NCBI GenBank assembly: GCA_004557655.1
Contig: SFGJ01000004.1
Span: 1-64,000 of the forward strand
Direction: 5' to 3'
Source of the DNA: Clostridiales bacterium
GTDB lineage: Bacteria; Bacillota; Clostridia; Oscillospirales; Oscillospiraceae
Length of the DNA stretch: 64,000 bases
Positions 51,992 through 61,441 of this stretch are shown here, one piece after another. The notes beneath the pieces were generated by a model. It was not told where the DNA came from. It was given only the letters and a program-made list of their open reading frames with translations, and ran no database searches. A program made the position numbers and the translations under genes. Numbering within the stretch: the stretch's first letter is position 1; each line of letters opens with the position of its first letter.

Positions 51992-53305
51992 TCATTCCCG
52001 GACTGTCAAAAGAGCCGCCGCTGCCGCCTGACCCACCCGGCGAAGAGACTCCTCCGGCAGGAAAAGCTCCATCTGCTCCCCCGCCTTTTCAAGCTCTTCC
52101 CGGCATACGTCCGCCAGGCATTCGCCGCCCACGCCGCTGATGACCCGGCCCAACAGCAGTACATTTTTGCAGCCCAGAAGCCGCCTGTACCACGGCAGGG
52201 TCAGCCCCAGAAGCCGGCCCAACTCAGAGAACGCCTCGAGGGCCCGGTCGTCTCCCACCCGGGCCCGCTCCTGGACCCAGCGCAGCTTTTCCGCCGGAGT
52301 GTCACCCCGGGGAGACAGCCCGGCCTGCCGGGCAAGGCGAATGACGCCCTCCTGGGAGAAATACCGTTCGCCCACGCCCCTGTCCCCGGACCAGGGATCC
52401 ACAGGCGCATGGGGGTGCAGGTCCACCGGCAGGAAAGCCAGCTCATTGAGCCAGCCGGTGCTGTGTCCGTTTTCATCCACATACCCTCCCGCCTGACTGG
52501 TGCCCATGGCAATGCCCAGCAGCTTGCTTCGCCGCAGGCTCATGGCCCCGGCCAGCGCGGCCACGTCGCCGTCGTTGCACACAGTGCAGGGAACATCCCC
52601 GCAGACCTCCCGCACCGCCCGGCGCACAAGCGCCCGGCCATGGTGGTTGAACTCCGCCGGAGGCACATTCATAAACAGGCTGGAACGGCGAATTTCGCCG
52701 TCAATGACCACCCCGGCGGTGGAAACGCCCACGGCATCCACCCGGGGCAGATGCGCCGCCGCGGAGCGGAGCGCGGCCGCGATGTGCTCATAGTGATAGC
52801 GCAGGTCGCCGTGCAGCTTGGGCTGCCATACGACCTCCTCGGTCCAGACCGTCTCCCCATCTATCACCGCCGCGGCCTTGCGGTCACTGCCGCCTAAATC
52901 GATGCCGATGCGGCAGCCCGTTATCCGGGCCGACACAGGCACGGCGGTTTCGCTGACCGCCGGCAGCTCACGGCTGTGCTGCACGGAAAAGGGCTCGCCG
53001 TAGATGCCGGACAGAAAGCGCCGGTCAAAAGCCCTTGCCCCATCCGGGCTGTACGCCCGGCGCAGGCGGTGAAAGGTCGACTCATCGTCCGTCACCAGCC
53101 CACAGCCGCCCTGCAGCCACAGGGCGGTCTTTACCAACAGTCCGGTATACAGTTCGTCTGCCGGCTGCATGGTCTCCGATGTGTGCAGGAACAGGGACAT
53201 CTGCGTGCAGCCGGAGGGCCGCACCACCGCCACCCGGGCCTGCCGGTCCGCTGTCATCTCATGCTCTCTTACGAAAGCACAGACAGGTCGAAACTCAGTC
53301 TCCAT
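51992..53305 (-). CDS. ROK-like sugar kinase with N-terminal extension
   Basis: 437 aa. Residues 1-130 form an extra domain of unknown fold; then ASKHA phosphate loop RIGIDLGGSDRKAAAVI, the CNDGDVAALAGA catalytic Asp, and MGTSQAGGYVDENG (phosphate 2). The usual ROK zinc motif CGxxGCxE is missing, replaced by SGDRGVGERYF. A phosphorylated sugar or related acceptor is likely; substrate unknown. Last gene of the operon, overlapping rsfS by 11 nt. Confidence 0.75.
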   Translation of the reverse strand: METEFRPVCAFVREHEMTADRQARVAVVRPSGCTQMSLFLHTSETMQPADELYTGLLVKTALWLQGGCGLVTDDESTFHRLRRAYSPDGARAFDRRFLSGIYGEPFSVQHSRELPAVSETAVPVSARITGCRIGIDLGGSDRKAAAVIDGETVWTEEVVWQPKLHGDLRYHYEHIAAALRSAAAHLPRVDAVGVSTAGVVIDGEIRRSSLFMNVPPAEFNHHGRALVRRAVREVCGDVPCTVCNDGDVAALAGAMSLRRSKLLGIAMGTSQAGGYVDENGHSTGWLNELAFLPVDLHPHAPVDPWSGDRGVGERYFSQEGVIRLARQAGLSPRGDTPAEKLRWVQERARVGDDRALEAFSELGRLLGLTLPWYRRLLGCKNVLLLGRVISGVGGECLADVCREELEKAGEQMELFLPEESLRRVGQAAAAALLTVRE

Positions 53306-53666
53306 CGGTGATGACGCCGGTTAGATCCACGCTCTTACCGTCCCGCCACAGGCGCTCCAGCCCGTAAAACTCACGGGCCTCGGCGCTGAACACATGCACC
53401 GCTATGCAGCCGTAATCCAGCAGCACCCATGTGCCGCCCCGGTAGCCCTCCCGGTGCAGAGGTTCTTCCCCGGCCTGCTCCGTGAGCACCTTCTCCACAT
53501 TGTCAACCAATGCGTTGATCTGGGTGTTGGACGAGCCCGTGGCCAGCACAAAATAGTCCGCCAGAGTGGTCAGGTCCGAGATCTCCAGCACCTGGATCTC
53601 CCGCCCCTTCTTCTCCGACAATGCCTTGGCCGCCATGAGCGCCAGTTCCTTGGGTGATTGATTCAT
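53295..53666 (-). CDS. rsfS: Ribosome silencing factor RsfS
   Basis: 123 aa. VLEISDLTTLADYFVLATGSSNTQINALVDNVEK and GTWVLLDYGCIAVHVFSAEAREFYGLERLW are the two conserved blocks. Blocks subunit joining by binding L14 in starved cells. In the same operon as nadD-yqeK, a common Firmicutes arrangement. Confidence 0.95.
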   Translation of the reverse strand: MNQSPKELALMAAKALSEKKGREIQVLEISDLTTLADYFVLATGSSNTQINALVDNVEKVLTEQAGEEPLHREGYRGGTWVLLDYGCIAVHVFSAEAREFYGLERLWRDGKSVDLTGVITDGD

Positions 53667-54865
53667 TCTTTTGTTCCTCCGATCTGCCTTTTCATATAGT
53701 CCAGAGCCTCCTGCGTGCGGTGGTGCACAGGGCTGCCGTAGCCCTGCATCTCCCGGACGGAATCCTCCAGGGCTTCATACAGGCCCCTGTTCAGGTCCTC
53801 ATGCACCGCCCGGCGCAGCTCCTCCACCCCGGGAAAGCTGCGGCTTGGCTCAATATAGTCCGCTAAATAGATGATTTTTTCCAGCAGGGTCATATCCGCC
53901 TTGCCGGTGGTGTGGTAGTAGATGGCGTTGTAAACCTCCTCCGACACGCCGAAGCGGTCCCTGGCTACCGCCGCTCCGGTCTTGGAGTGCAGCAGCACGA
54001 AAAACGAACGCTCTACCGCATCCAGCTCGATGCCGTAGTGCCGGCACAGGGACAACTGCTGCGCAAGCTCCAGCTTCTTGGTGCAGTCGTGGAGCAGGGC
54101 CGCTATCCGGGCAGCGGTCACATCCGCGCCGTACTTTTCCGCCAAAAATGCCGCCTCCCGCTCCGTGCCCAGCACATGGGGCATCCGCTTGGGCTTCAGG
54201 TAGCTCAAGGCAATGGGTCGCAGTTGGTCGGGGGCGAGGTGCTTCAAGTCCGTCACCGTGCCGTAGAGCCCCTTGCGGAGAATGTAGCCGTACACCGGCT
54301 CGGTAAGATACGCCCGCCCGGTGCCGTCCGCCAGCCTCTCCCGCAGCTGCGTGGAGGAGACTTCGATCACATGGGGATTGCGCACCAGGGTGATGCGGGC
54401 ATTGTACGCCCGCTCCAGCTTCTCCTTCTGCCGGGCAAAGGCCGCCGCCTCGTCCGCCTCCTGCCGGCTGAACACCGCCAAGGTTGCCATCCGGCAAATC
54501 GTCGAAGGGCGGTTCCAGGTCTCAAAGGACAAAAACATATCCGATCCCATGAGCAAAAACAGCTCGTCGGTGGGGTATTGCTCCCGTAAGGCGATCAAGG
54601 TATCGCAGGTGTAGCTGGCGCCCTGACGGCGCAGCTCCATATCCGACACCTCCGTGAAAACAGGCAGTTCCCCGGTGCAAAGCTGCGCCATTTCCAGCCG
54701 ATCCGCTCCGGCGGCGCTGCCCGGGGGCAAGGGCTTGTGGGGCGGGACGGCATCCGGGATCAGCAGGAGCTTATCCAACCGGAGCTGCTCCGCCGCCGCC
54801 GACGCCGCCGACAGGTGCCCCCGGTGGATGGGGTTGAAGGTGCCGCCGTAAATTCCGATCCTCAT
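53663..54865 (-). CDS. nadD: Fused nicotinate-nucleotide adenylyltransferase and YqeK-type HD hydrolase
   Basis: 400 aa; ATG 54863-54865, nine bases after GGAG. NadD half (1-~205): GIYGGTFNPIHRGHLSAA (HxGH), LMGSDMFLSFETW, VEVSSTQLRERLADG. YqeK half (~205-400): HVLGTEREAAFLAEKYG, AALLHDCTK (HD), YHTTGKADMTLLEKIIYLADYIEPSR. NadD adenylates NaMN in NAD synthesis and YqeK hydrolyses Ap4A; usually separate neighbours, here one polypeptide. Confidence 0.93.
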   Translation of the reverse strand: MRIGIYGGTFNPIHRGHLSAASAAAEQLRLDKLLLIPDAVPPHKPLPPGSAAGADRLEMAQLCTGELPVFTEVSDMELRRQGASYTCDTLIALREQYPTDELFLLMGSDMFLSFETWNRPSTICRMATLAVFSRQEADEAAAFARQKEKLERAYNARITLVRNPHVIEVSSTQLRERLADGTGRAYLTEPVYGYILRKGLYGTVTDLKHLAPDQLRPIALSYLKPKRMPHVLGTEREAAFLAEKYGADVTAARIAALLHDCTKKLELAQQLSLCRHYGIELDAVERSFFVLLHSKTGAAVARDRFGVSEEVYNAIYYHTTGKADMTLLEKIIYLADYIEPSRSFPGVEELRRAVHEDLNRGLYEALEDSVREMQGYGSPVHHRTQEALDYMKRQIGGTKE

Positions 54866-54867
54866 GG

Positions 54868-55188
54868 TCACACGCTCCGGCGGGGCGCCTTTACCAGTTC
54901 GATTTTCCGCTTGGTCTTGTCGTGCTGCATCCGGTAGAGAACGAACTTGCTGCCGATGACCTGCACCACCTCGCTGCGGGTGGGGATCTGCAGTGCCTCG
55001 GCCGCTTCCCGGGCAGTCAGGAGGGAATTCTCCAGCACCTTGCCCTTAATAAGCTCCCGGGCCTCCAGAGCATCGTCCGCCTGCTTGATGAGGTTGTCGC
55101 TGATGCCGTCCTTGCCTATATGAATGATGGTGTCCAGAGTAGAGGCCAGGCCCCGCAGCTGGGCACGCTGCTTGCTTGTCAGTTCCAT
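54868..55188 (-). CDS. yhbY: YhbY-family (CRM domain) RNA-binding ribosome-assembly protein
   Basis: 106 aa. LTSKQRAQLRGLASTLDTIIHIGKDGISDNLIKQADDALEARELIKGKV with the GxxG-like loop is the CRM domain. Binds pre-50S particles. Stop overlaps the start region of nadD. Confidence 0.93.
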   Translation of the reverse strand: MELTSKQRAQLRGLASTLDTIIHIGKDGISDNLIKQADDALEARELIKGKVLENSLLTAREAAEALQIPTRSEVVQVIGSKFVLYRMQHDKTKRKIELVKAPRRSV

Positions 55189-55189
55189 A

Positions 55190-55780
55190 TCAGTGTTTCT
55201 CCAAATACTCTTTTAATATACCGGAAAAGGCCCGGAGGGCATTTCCCCGGTGGCTGATGGCGTTCTTTTCCTCGGCAGTCATCTGGGCAAAGGTCTTGCG
55301 CAGTTGGGGAACGAAGAACACCGGGTCGTACCCGAAGCCCCGGTCGCCCATGGGGGCGTAGGCAATGGTGCCGTGGCAATCGCCCTCCGCCGTCAGCTCC
55401 GTGCCGTCGGGAAAAACGCACACCACGGAGGTGTGGAAGTGGGCAGCACGGGTCATGGAGCCACGCATATTCTGCAGCAGCAGGCGATAGCGGGCGGCAT
55501 CATCGTCCAAGCCGCCGTAGCGGGCGGAATAGACCCCCGGTGCGCCGTTCAACGCGTCCACGCACAGGCCGGAATCATCGCCGATGGCCGGCAGGCCGCT
55601 GGCCTCCATGACGGCACGGGCCTTGATACGGGCGTTTTCGGTGAAGGTCTCACCGTTTTCCTCCGGCTCCAAAGAGAGCCCCAGGTCGGACTGGAGCACG
55701 ACCTCCACGCCCAGCTCCCGCAAAATGGCCTGCATTTCCGCCAGTTTCCCCTTGTTATGGGATGCCAATACAAATTTCAC
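55190..55780 (-). CDS. rdgB: XTP/dITP diphosphatase (RdgB/HAM1)
   Basis: 196 aa from GTG 55778-55780 (VKFVLASHNKGKLAEM), after AAAGGAGG. Conserved: ASHNKGKLAEM, DDSGLCVDALNGAPGVYSARYGG, FGYDPVFFVPQLRKTFAQM, and KNAISHRGNALRAF. Cleanses the nucleotide pool of inosine/xanthosine triphosphates. Confidence 0.96.
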   Translation of the reverse strand: MKFVLASHNKGKLAEMQAILRELGVEVVLQSDLGLSLEPEENGETFTENARIKARAVMEASGLPAIGDDSGLCVDALNGAPGVYSARYGGLDDDAARYRLLLQNMRGSMTRAAHFHTSVVCVFPDGTELTAEGDCHGTIAYAPMGDRGFGYDPVFFVPQLRKTFAQMTAEEKNAISHRGNALRAFSGILKEYLEKH

Positions 55781-56061
55781 AGTGCAGCCTCCTTTCGCCT
55801 GTCCAGACGCCGGTTGCGCAGCGTCAGTAAAATATCCGTGATGACCATCAGCAGGTCCGCCGCATAAATGGCAAACACCCAGTTGATGTGCCCGCTGATG
55901 CACTTGCCCGTGATACCGCAGATATACCCCACCAGCACGAACAGCTCAAAGGCAAGGCTCTTGCCACGGGCAGTCCTTGCCCGGAGGGATTTCGCGATGT
56001 TCATGGGCCATGAGCAGCCAAAACACAGCAGCATACCCGCTTCAAAAATTTCCGCAGTCAT
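55777..56061 (-). CDS. Small PQ-loop/SWEET-like membrane protein
   Basis: 94 aa with three helices. CFGCSWPMNIAKSLRARTARGKSLAFELFVLVGYICGI resembles one PQ-loop (triple-helix) unit of SemiSWEET-type proteins common in Clostridia. Possibly a small-molecule transporter that dimerises. Between rdgB and rph with 4-nt overlap to rdgB. Confidence 0.65.
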   Translation of the reverse strand: MTAEIFEAGMLLCFGCSWPMNIAKSLRARTARGKSLAFELFVLVGYICGITGKCISGHINWVFAIYAADLLMVITDILLTLRNRRLDRRKEAAL

Positions 56062-56091
56062 TTCTTCTCTCTTTTCTGTGGGGCAGACAAG

Positions 56092-56805
56092 TTACCGCAG
56101 CATTTCCCGCTGTTTTTCCATCAGCTCCGCAATGCCCTTGCCGCACAGGCGCACCAGCTCCTGCTGCTCGGAAAGCGTGAAGCTGCGGCCCTCGCCGGTG
56201 CCCTGAATCTCAATCAGCTCGCCCTGCTCGTTCATCACGCAGTTGAGATCCACCTGGGCACGGCTGTCCTCGCTGTATGGAAGGTCCAGCATGGGCACAT
56301 CGTCGATGATGCCGGCGCTCACCGCCGCCACCTGATGGACGATGGGGTTTCTCTCCACCTTGCCCTCCCGCAACAGCTTCCGGCAGGCCAGAGCCAGGGC
56401 CACGAAGCCGCCGGTGATGGAAGCGGTGCGGGTACCGCCGTCTCCCTGCAGCACATCGCAGTCCACGGTGACCGTGCGCTCACCCAGAGCTTCCAGATCC
56501 ACCGCCGCGCGGAGGCTGCGGCCGATGAGCCGCTGGATCTCGGCGCTGCGGCCGTTTAATTTCAGCTTGTCAATGTCCCGGCGGGAGCGCTGGCGGTTGG
56601 CCCGGGGCAGCATGGAATACTCCGCCGTGACCCAGCCATGCCCCTCCCGCACATGGGGCGGCACCTTATCCTCCACCGAGGCATTGCACAGTACCACCGT
56701 GTCCCCGCACCGGATGAGCACACTGCCCTCGGCAAATTTTACATAGTCCTTCGTCATCTCCACCGGACGAAGCTGATCGACCTCCCGGCCGTCTTCCCTT
56801 GTCAT
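56092..56805 (-). CDS. rph: Ribonuclease PH
   Basis: 237 aa. RPVEMTKDYVKFAEGSVLIRCGDTVVLCNASVE, WVTAEYSMLPRANRQRSRRDIDKLKLNGRSAEIQRLIGRSLRA and DCDVLQGDGGTRTASITGG are the PH-family core. Trims tRNA 3' ends with phosphate. Followed in the operon by rdgB, a classic linkage. Confidence 0.97.
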   Translation of the reverse strand: MTREDGREVDQLRPVEMTKDYVKFAEGSVLIRCGDTVVLCNASVEDKVPPHVREGHGWVTAEYSMLPRANRQRSRRDIDKLKLNGRSAEIQRLIGRSLRAAVDLEALGERTVTVDCDVLQGDGGTRTASITGGFVALALACRKLLREGKVERNPIVHQVAAVSAGIIDDVPMLDLPYSEDSRAQVDLNCVMNEQGELIEIQGTGEGRSFTLSEQQELVRLCGKGIAELMEKQREMLR

Positions 56806-56826
56806 ACTTCCCTCTCCTGTTCTCAG

Positions 56827-57696
56827 TTAAAACAAGTCGTTTACAAATTCCTCGGGGTCAAAGGGCTTTAAATCCTCGATCCCCTCGCCCACGCCTACAA
56901 ACTTCACCGGCACGCCCAGCTCCCGGGCGATGGCGATGACAATGCCGCCCTTGGCGGTGCCGTCCAGCTTGGTGAGCACGATGCCCGTGAGGCCCGCCGT
57001 CTCCTTGAAGCTCCGGGCCTGGATGAGACCGTTCTGCCCGGTGGTAGCATCCAGCACCAGCAGGGTCTCCCGTCCGGCATCAGGCAACTCACGGTCGATG
57101 ATCTTCCGAAGCTTAGCAAGCTCGTTCATAAGGTTTTGCTTGTTGTGGAGCCGGCCGGCGGTGTCGCAGATCACCACGTCCATCCCCCTGGCCCTGGCCG
57201 CCTGCAGGGCGTCAAAGAGCACGGCGCCGGGGTCGGCTCCCTCATGCTGGCGCACGATGGGCACGCCCGCGCGGTTTGCCCAAATTTCCAGTTGGTCGGC
57301 GGCGGCGGCACGGAAGGTATCTCCGGCGCACAGCAGCACCTTTTTCCCCTGGTTCCTGAGCCGGACGGCCAGCTTGCCGATGGAGGTGGTCTTGCCCACA
57401 CCGTTGACGCCGATGACCAGAATCACCGTGGGGCTTTTGGAGGTGTCCAGCTCGGTATCGCCCACGGAGAGCTTCTGCAGCAGGATCTTCCGCAGCTCCG
57501 CCTTCACCTGCTCCGGATCTTTCATATCATAGCTGAAAACGACGTTGCGGAGGGAATTCACCGCGTCGGTGGCAATGTTCACCCCCACATCTCCCAGAAT
57601 GAGGGCCTCCTCCAACCCGTCAAAAAAGCTGTCGTCCAGCTTCTCCCAGTTCACATCGCCGAACCAGGCCTGCTTGAGCTTGCTGAAAATACCCAT
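56827..57696 (-). CDS. ftsY: Signal recognition particle receptor FtsY
   Basis: 289 aa, the short form without an acidic A domain. GVNGVGKTTSIGKLA (G1), DTFRAAAADQLEIWANR, DTAGRLHNKQNLM (G3), TKLDGTAKGG (G4) and GVGEGIEDLKPFDPEEFV (G5/C-terminus). Docks SRP-ribosome complexes at the membrane. Downstream of smc with 13 bases between. Confidence 0.97.
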   Translation of the reverse strand: MGIFSKLKQAWFGDVNWEKLDDSFFDGLEEALILGDVGVNIATDAVNSLRNVVFSYDMKDPEQVKAELRKILLQKLSVGDTELDTSKSPTVILVIGVNGVGKTTSIGKLAVRLRNQGKKVLLCAGDTFRAAAADQLEIWANRAGVPIVRQHEGADPGAVLFDALQAARARGMDVVICDTAGRLHNKQNLMNELAKLRKIIDRELPDAGRETLLVLDATTGQNGLIQARSFKETAGLTGIVLTKLDGTAKGGIVIAIARELGVPVKFVGVGEGIEDLKPFDPEEFVNDLF

Positions 57697-57709
57697 GTGC
57701 GTCCTCCTG

Positions 57710-60700
57710 TTACTTGATCTTCATTTCCTTGCTCAGTTCGTTGAGGTTGGCGGTGAGCACCGTGGACACGCCCCGCTCCTGCATGGTGATGCCATAGAGC
57801 ACATCCGCCTCCTCCATGGTCCCCCGGCGATGGGTGATGACGATGAACTGGGTCTTGCCGGCGATGCGCCGCATATAGCGGGCAAAGCGCACCACATTGG
57901 ACTCGTCCAGAGCCGCCTCGATCTCGTCCATGACGCAGAAGGGCGTGGGATGGACCTTCAAAATGGCGAAGTACAGGGCGATGGCCACAAAGGCCTTCTC
58001 GCCGCCGGAGAGCAGGGACAGCGTCTTGAGCTGCTTGCCGGGGGGCTGGGCCTTGATCTCAATGCCGCAGCGGAGGATGTCGTTCTCGTCCTCCAGCTCC
58101 AGGGTGGCCCGGCCGCCGCCGAACAGCTCCAAAAACGTCTCCTGAAAGCTTTGCTTCAAAATTTCAAACTGGGTGGCGAAGATTTCCGTCATCTGCCGGG
58201 TGATCTCTTCGATGATGCCCACCAGCTCCTCCTTGGCCTTTTCCACATCGTTGCGCTGGTCGGAGAGATAGGTATAGCGGGTGTTCACCCGGTCGAACTC
58301 CTCGATCGCGCCGATGTTGATGGGGCCGAGATTCTTGATCTCGCGGTTCAATTCCGCGATACGGCGGACGGCCTTGGGGATGCTCTCCAGCTCTACGCGG
58401 AGCTGCCGGGCATCGCTGTGGCTCAACTCGTACCGTTCCCAGAGCTTGTCCAGAATCTGCTTTTCCTCCATGGCGCTGCTGTTGAGCTTGCCCTCCAGAC
58501 GGGTCACTTCACGCTCGCAGTTGAGCAGGGTGTCGTTGCAGGCCCGGCTGAGACGGTCGGTCTGATTGCGCCGGAGCTCCAGAGCCAGCTTTTCCTCTGA
58601 CAGCTTCTGCAGGGCCTGTCTGTGCTCCTCGATACCGGCGCGGAGCTCCTCCGCCGCCTGCATCTGCCGCTGCTCCTCCGCCCGGGCCATGGCCATGGAC
58701 TGCTCCATCTGCCGGCGCAGGGTCTCCCGGTCGGTATGCTCACCCTCCAGACTCTCACGGAGCCGATCCAGATCCTCCATGCTGCGGCGGGCGCTCTCCT
58801 CCTCGGCGGACAGAGCCGCCTGCTCCGCTTTCTTCTCCGTCAGCATGGCGGTCAGCCGGCTCAGCTCCTGCCGGCTGTCTGCCTGAGTCTGCTGCTGCCG
58901 CGCCATCTCCTGCCGAACGGCTTCCGCCCGGGCTTCATAGTCCGCGATGGTCTGCCGGATGGTATCCATGCGGCCCACATCGTCGGTGCTGCGCTTGCGG
59001 AGATTCTCACGCTGGATACACAGACTTTCGGACTGGTGCCGCAGGCTGTCGAGCAGAATGTCAAAGTGGTTTTTGCGCCCCTCCAGTGTCAGCACCCGGT
59101 CATTGGCCTGCCGCTGCTGCTCCCTGGCCACCTCCAGCTCATACTGGGCCTTCTGCAGCTCCCGGTTGGCGCTCTCGGCCACCAGGGAGGCATCCTGCAG
59201 CTGGCCGCGCACCTTGCTCAGCTTTTTATGGAGCTGCTCCAGCTCCCCGGAACGGGAGAGGATGCCGGCGCTGCGGCTGACGCTGCCGCCGGTCATGGAG
59301 CCGCCGGCGTTGATGACCTGGCCGTCCAGGGTGACGATGCGGAAGCGGTTGTCGTGGCGCTTGGCCATCCGAATGCCGCAGTCCAGGTCCTCCACCACCA
59401 CGGTTGTACCCAGCAGGTTCCCGATGATGCCGCTATAGCGGTCTTCATAGCGCACCAGCTCCGAGGCGATGCCCACAAAGCCGTATTCGTTCTCCAGACC
59501 GCTCTCCCGCAGGCTGCGACCCCGGATGGTGTCCAGAGGCAGGAAGGTGGCCCTGCCGCCGTCCCGCTGTTTCAGTAAGCCGATGGCGTTCTTGCCGTCG
59601 TTCTTGGTATCCACCACGATGTGCTGCAGAGCGCTGCCCAACGCGATCTCAATGGCCACGCTGCAGTCCCTGTCCGCGTGGATGAGGTTGCCCACGGGGC
59701 CGTGGACGCCCGCGAGAGTCCGTGCCTCGGCGGCCCGCATGACGATCTTCACCGCCTTGGAAAAGCCCTCGTACTCCTTCTCCATCTCGCTGAGAAGATG
59801 GATGCGGTCGGAGAGGGTCTTCTCCTGCAGGGAAAGCTGATTCTTCTGCTCCAGACTCTCCCGGGCCCGCTTTTGACGGCCCTCCATTTTCAGGCTGTGG
59901 CCGCCGATGATATTGGACGCCGCCTGCTCCTCCTCCCGGGCCGCCAGCAGCTCCTTTTCGTTCTCCGCGGCTTCCTTCTGCGCAGCCGCCAGCTTATCCT
60001 CGCCGCGTGTCAGTTCCTCCGTCAGCTCCGCCGTTCGCTGGGCGATCTCATCGGCTCCGGCTGTGATGGCAGACAGCTCTGCCCGGGCCTGGGCGGCACC
60101 GGCCACCTCATGGGCCTCCCGGCGGCGCAGCTCCTCCAGCCGCGCGGCGGCGGCATCGCCGCTGTTGGTGCTGCCGCGCATCTGCGCAAGCAGCGCCGTC
60201 ACCTCCTCCTCCAGCGTCCGGGCAGAGGCATCGATCTCCTCCACACGGCGGGAAAGGGCCTGCATCTGCTCCTGCAGGGATGCGGTGCGGCTGCGGCTCT
60301 CGCTCATCTCACGCTCCATGCGCCCGATGGTCTCGGCATGGTGCGCCGCTGTGGTGCGGGCCACGGCTGCGGCGGACTCATGCTCGCCGATGGCGCTCTC
60401 CAGCGCCGATATGCGGGTGCGCCGCTCCTCGGCGGCGCAGTCATTCTCATGCATGAGCCGGGCGCAGTCCTCCGCCTGGGTATACACCTCGTCCAGCTCC
60501 GCCTGGGCCTTCTTCTGGTCGGCCCGGGCGGTCTCGAAGTCCGTCTGCAGTTTCAGACGGTCGCCCTTGAGCTTCTGCAGATTTTCCAGCCACACGCTGA
60601 TTTCCAGCGTGCGCAGCTCGTCGTGAAGCACCAGGTATTTTTTCGCCGTTTCCGCCTGCTTGCGCAGAGGCTCCACCTGCAGCTCCAGCTCCGCGATCTT

Positions 60701-61279
60701 ATCGTTGATACGCACCAGGTTCTCCTCCGTGCGCTGGAGCTTGCGCTCGGACTCCTCCTTGCGGTGGCGGAACTTGCTGATGCCCGCCGCCTCCTCGAAC
60801 ACCTCCCGGCGGTCATCGCTGCGGACGGACAGGATCTCGTCAATTTTGCCCTGACCGATGATGGAGTATCCCTCCCGGCCCATGCCGGTATCCATGAACA
60901 GCTCGTTGACATCCTTGAGCCGCACGGACTGGCGGTTGATATAATACTCCGACTCGCCGCTGCGGTAATAACGGCGGGTCACCGCCACCTCCGCCTCGTC
61001 CCGGTTGAAGATATGCTCGGTATTGTCTATCACCAGCGTTACCTGCGCAAAGCCCATCTGCCGGCGCTTTTCCGTGCCGCCGAAGATCACATCCTCCATC
61101 TTGGCGCCACGGAGCTGGCGGCTGTTCTGCTCGCCCATGACCCAGCGGATGGCGTCGGATATGTTGGACTTGCCGGAGCCGTTGGGGCCGACGATGGCGG
61201 TGATGTCCTCGCCGAAGTCCAGGACCGTCTTATCAGGAAACGACTTGAAGCCTTGAATTTCCAAAGCCTTTAAGTACAC
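57710..61279 (-). CDS. smc: Chromosome partition protein SMC
   Basis: 1189 aa from GTG 61277-61279 (VYLKALEIQGFKSF), with GAGGTG upstream. N-terminal ATPase half (GPNGSGKSNISDAIRWVMGE), two long coiled coils around the hinge (about 515-670, GPVGNLIHADRDCSVAIEIALG), and the C-terminal half with LSGGEKAFVAIALYF and DEIEAALDESNVVRF. Condenses and segregates DNA. First gene of the operon. Confidence 0.97.
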   Translation of the reverse strand: MYLKALEIQGFKSFPDKTVLDFGEDITAIVGPNGSGKSNISDAIRWVMGEQNSRQLRGAKMEDVIFGGTEKRRQMGFAQVTLVIDNTEHIFNRDEAEVAVTRRYYRSGESEYYINRQSVRLKDVNELFMDTGMGREGYSIIGQGKIDEILSVRSDDRREVFEEAAGISKFRHRKEESERKLQRTEENLVRINDKIAELELQVEPLRKQAETAKKYLVLHDELRTLEISVWLENLQKLKGDRLKLQTDFETARADQKKAQAELDEVYTQAEDCARLMHENDCAAEERRTRISALESAIGEHESAAAVARTTAAHHAETIGRMEREMSESRSRTASLQEQMQALSRRVEEIDASARTLEEEVTALLAQMRGSTNSGDAAAARLEELRRREAHEVAGAAQARAELSAITAGADEIAQRTAELTEELTRGEDKLAAAQKEAAENEKELLAAREEEQAASNIIGGHSLKMEGRQKRARESLEQKNQLSLQEKTLSDRIHLLSEMEKEYEGFSKAVKIVMRAAEARTLAGVHGPVGNLIHADRDCSVAIEIALGSALQHIVVDTKNDGKNAIGLLKQRDGGRATFLPLDTIRGRSLRESGLENEYGFVGIASELVRYEDRYSGIIGNLLGTTVVVEDLDCGIRMAKRHDNRFRIVTLDGQVINAGGSMTGGSVSRSAGILSRSGELEQLHKKLSKVRGQLQDASLVAESANRELQKAQYELEVAREQQRQANDRVLTLEGRKNHFDILLDSLRHQSESLCIQRENLRKRSTDDVGRMDTIRQTIADYEARAEAVRQEMARQQQTQADSRQELSRLTAMLTEKKAEQAALSAEEESARRSMEDLDRLRESLEGEHTDRETLRRQMEQSMAMARAEEQRQMQAAEELRAGIEEHRQALQKLSEEKLALELRRNQTDRLSRACNDTLLNCEREVTRLEGKLNSSAMEEKQILDKLWERYELSHSDARQLRVELESIPKAVRRIAELNREIKNLGPINIGAIEEFDRVNTRYTYLSDQRNDVEKAKEELVGIIEEITRQMTEIFATQFEILKQSFQETFLELFGGGRATLELEDENDILRCGIEIKAQPPGKQLKTLSLLSGGEKAFVAIALYFAILKVHPTPFCVMDEIEAALDESNVVRFARYMRRIAGKTQFIVITHRRGTMEEADVLYGITMQERGVSTVLTANLNELSKEMKIK

Positions 61280-61320
61280 GCAGTTCACCTCACTTAAAAA
61301 TGGCATACTTTAACTAAATA

Positions 61321-61349
61321 ATTGTAGCAGAAAATACCACCTTTTTCAA
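61321..61349 (-). promoter_or_regulatory. smc operon promoter
   Basis: TTGAAA, 17 nt, TACAAT on the minus strand, 42 bases upstream of the smc start codon. Confidence 0.8.
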
Positions 61350-61441
61350 GCAGAAAAAACAAAGGCGGAGGAGTGGTTGATTTACAATTCTATTGCAAAG
61401 GTCGTTCTGACCTATAAATTAACGAAATGAGGTATCTCAAC
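61350..61441. other. Left boundary zone of the ssDNA-type element
   Basis: Composition falls from GC-rich to AT-rich between the smc promoter and 61442. Contains the inverted repeat AGGTC-gttct-GACCT (61399-61413), a possible operator. The left attachment site should be here or just left, but no direct repeat partner is visible inside the window. Confidence 0.4.

Noticed and set aside
59621..61273. A 550-aa plus-strand frame opposite smc
   Set aside because: Leu/Gln/His-rich mirror of coiled-coil codons; no ribosome site or homology.
61280..61441. XerCD dif-like site as attachment site of the element
   Set aside because: No 28-bp sequence resembling the Firmicutes dif consensus was seen here; the true site may lie outside the window.
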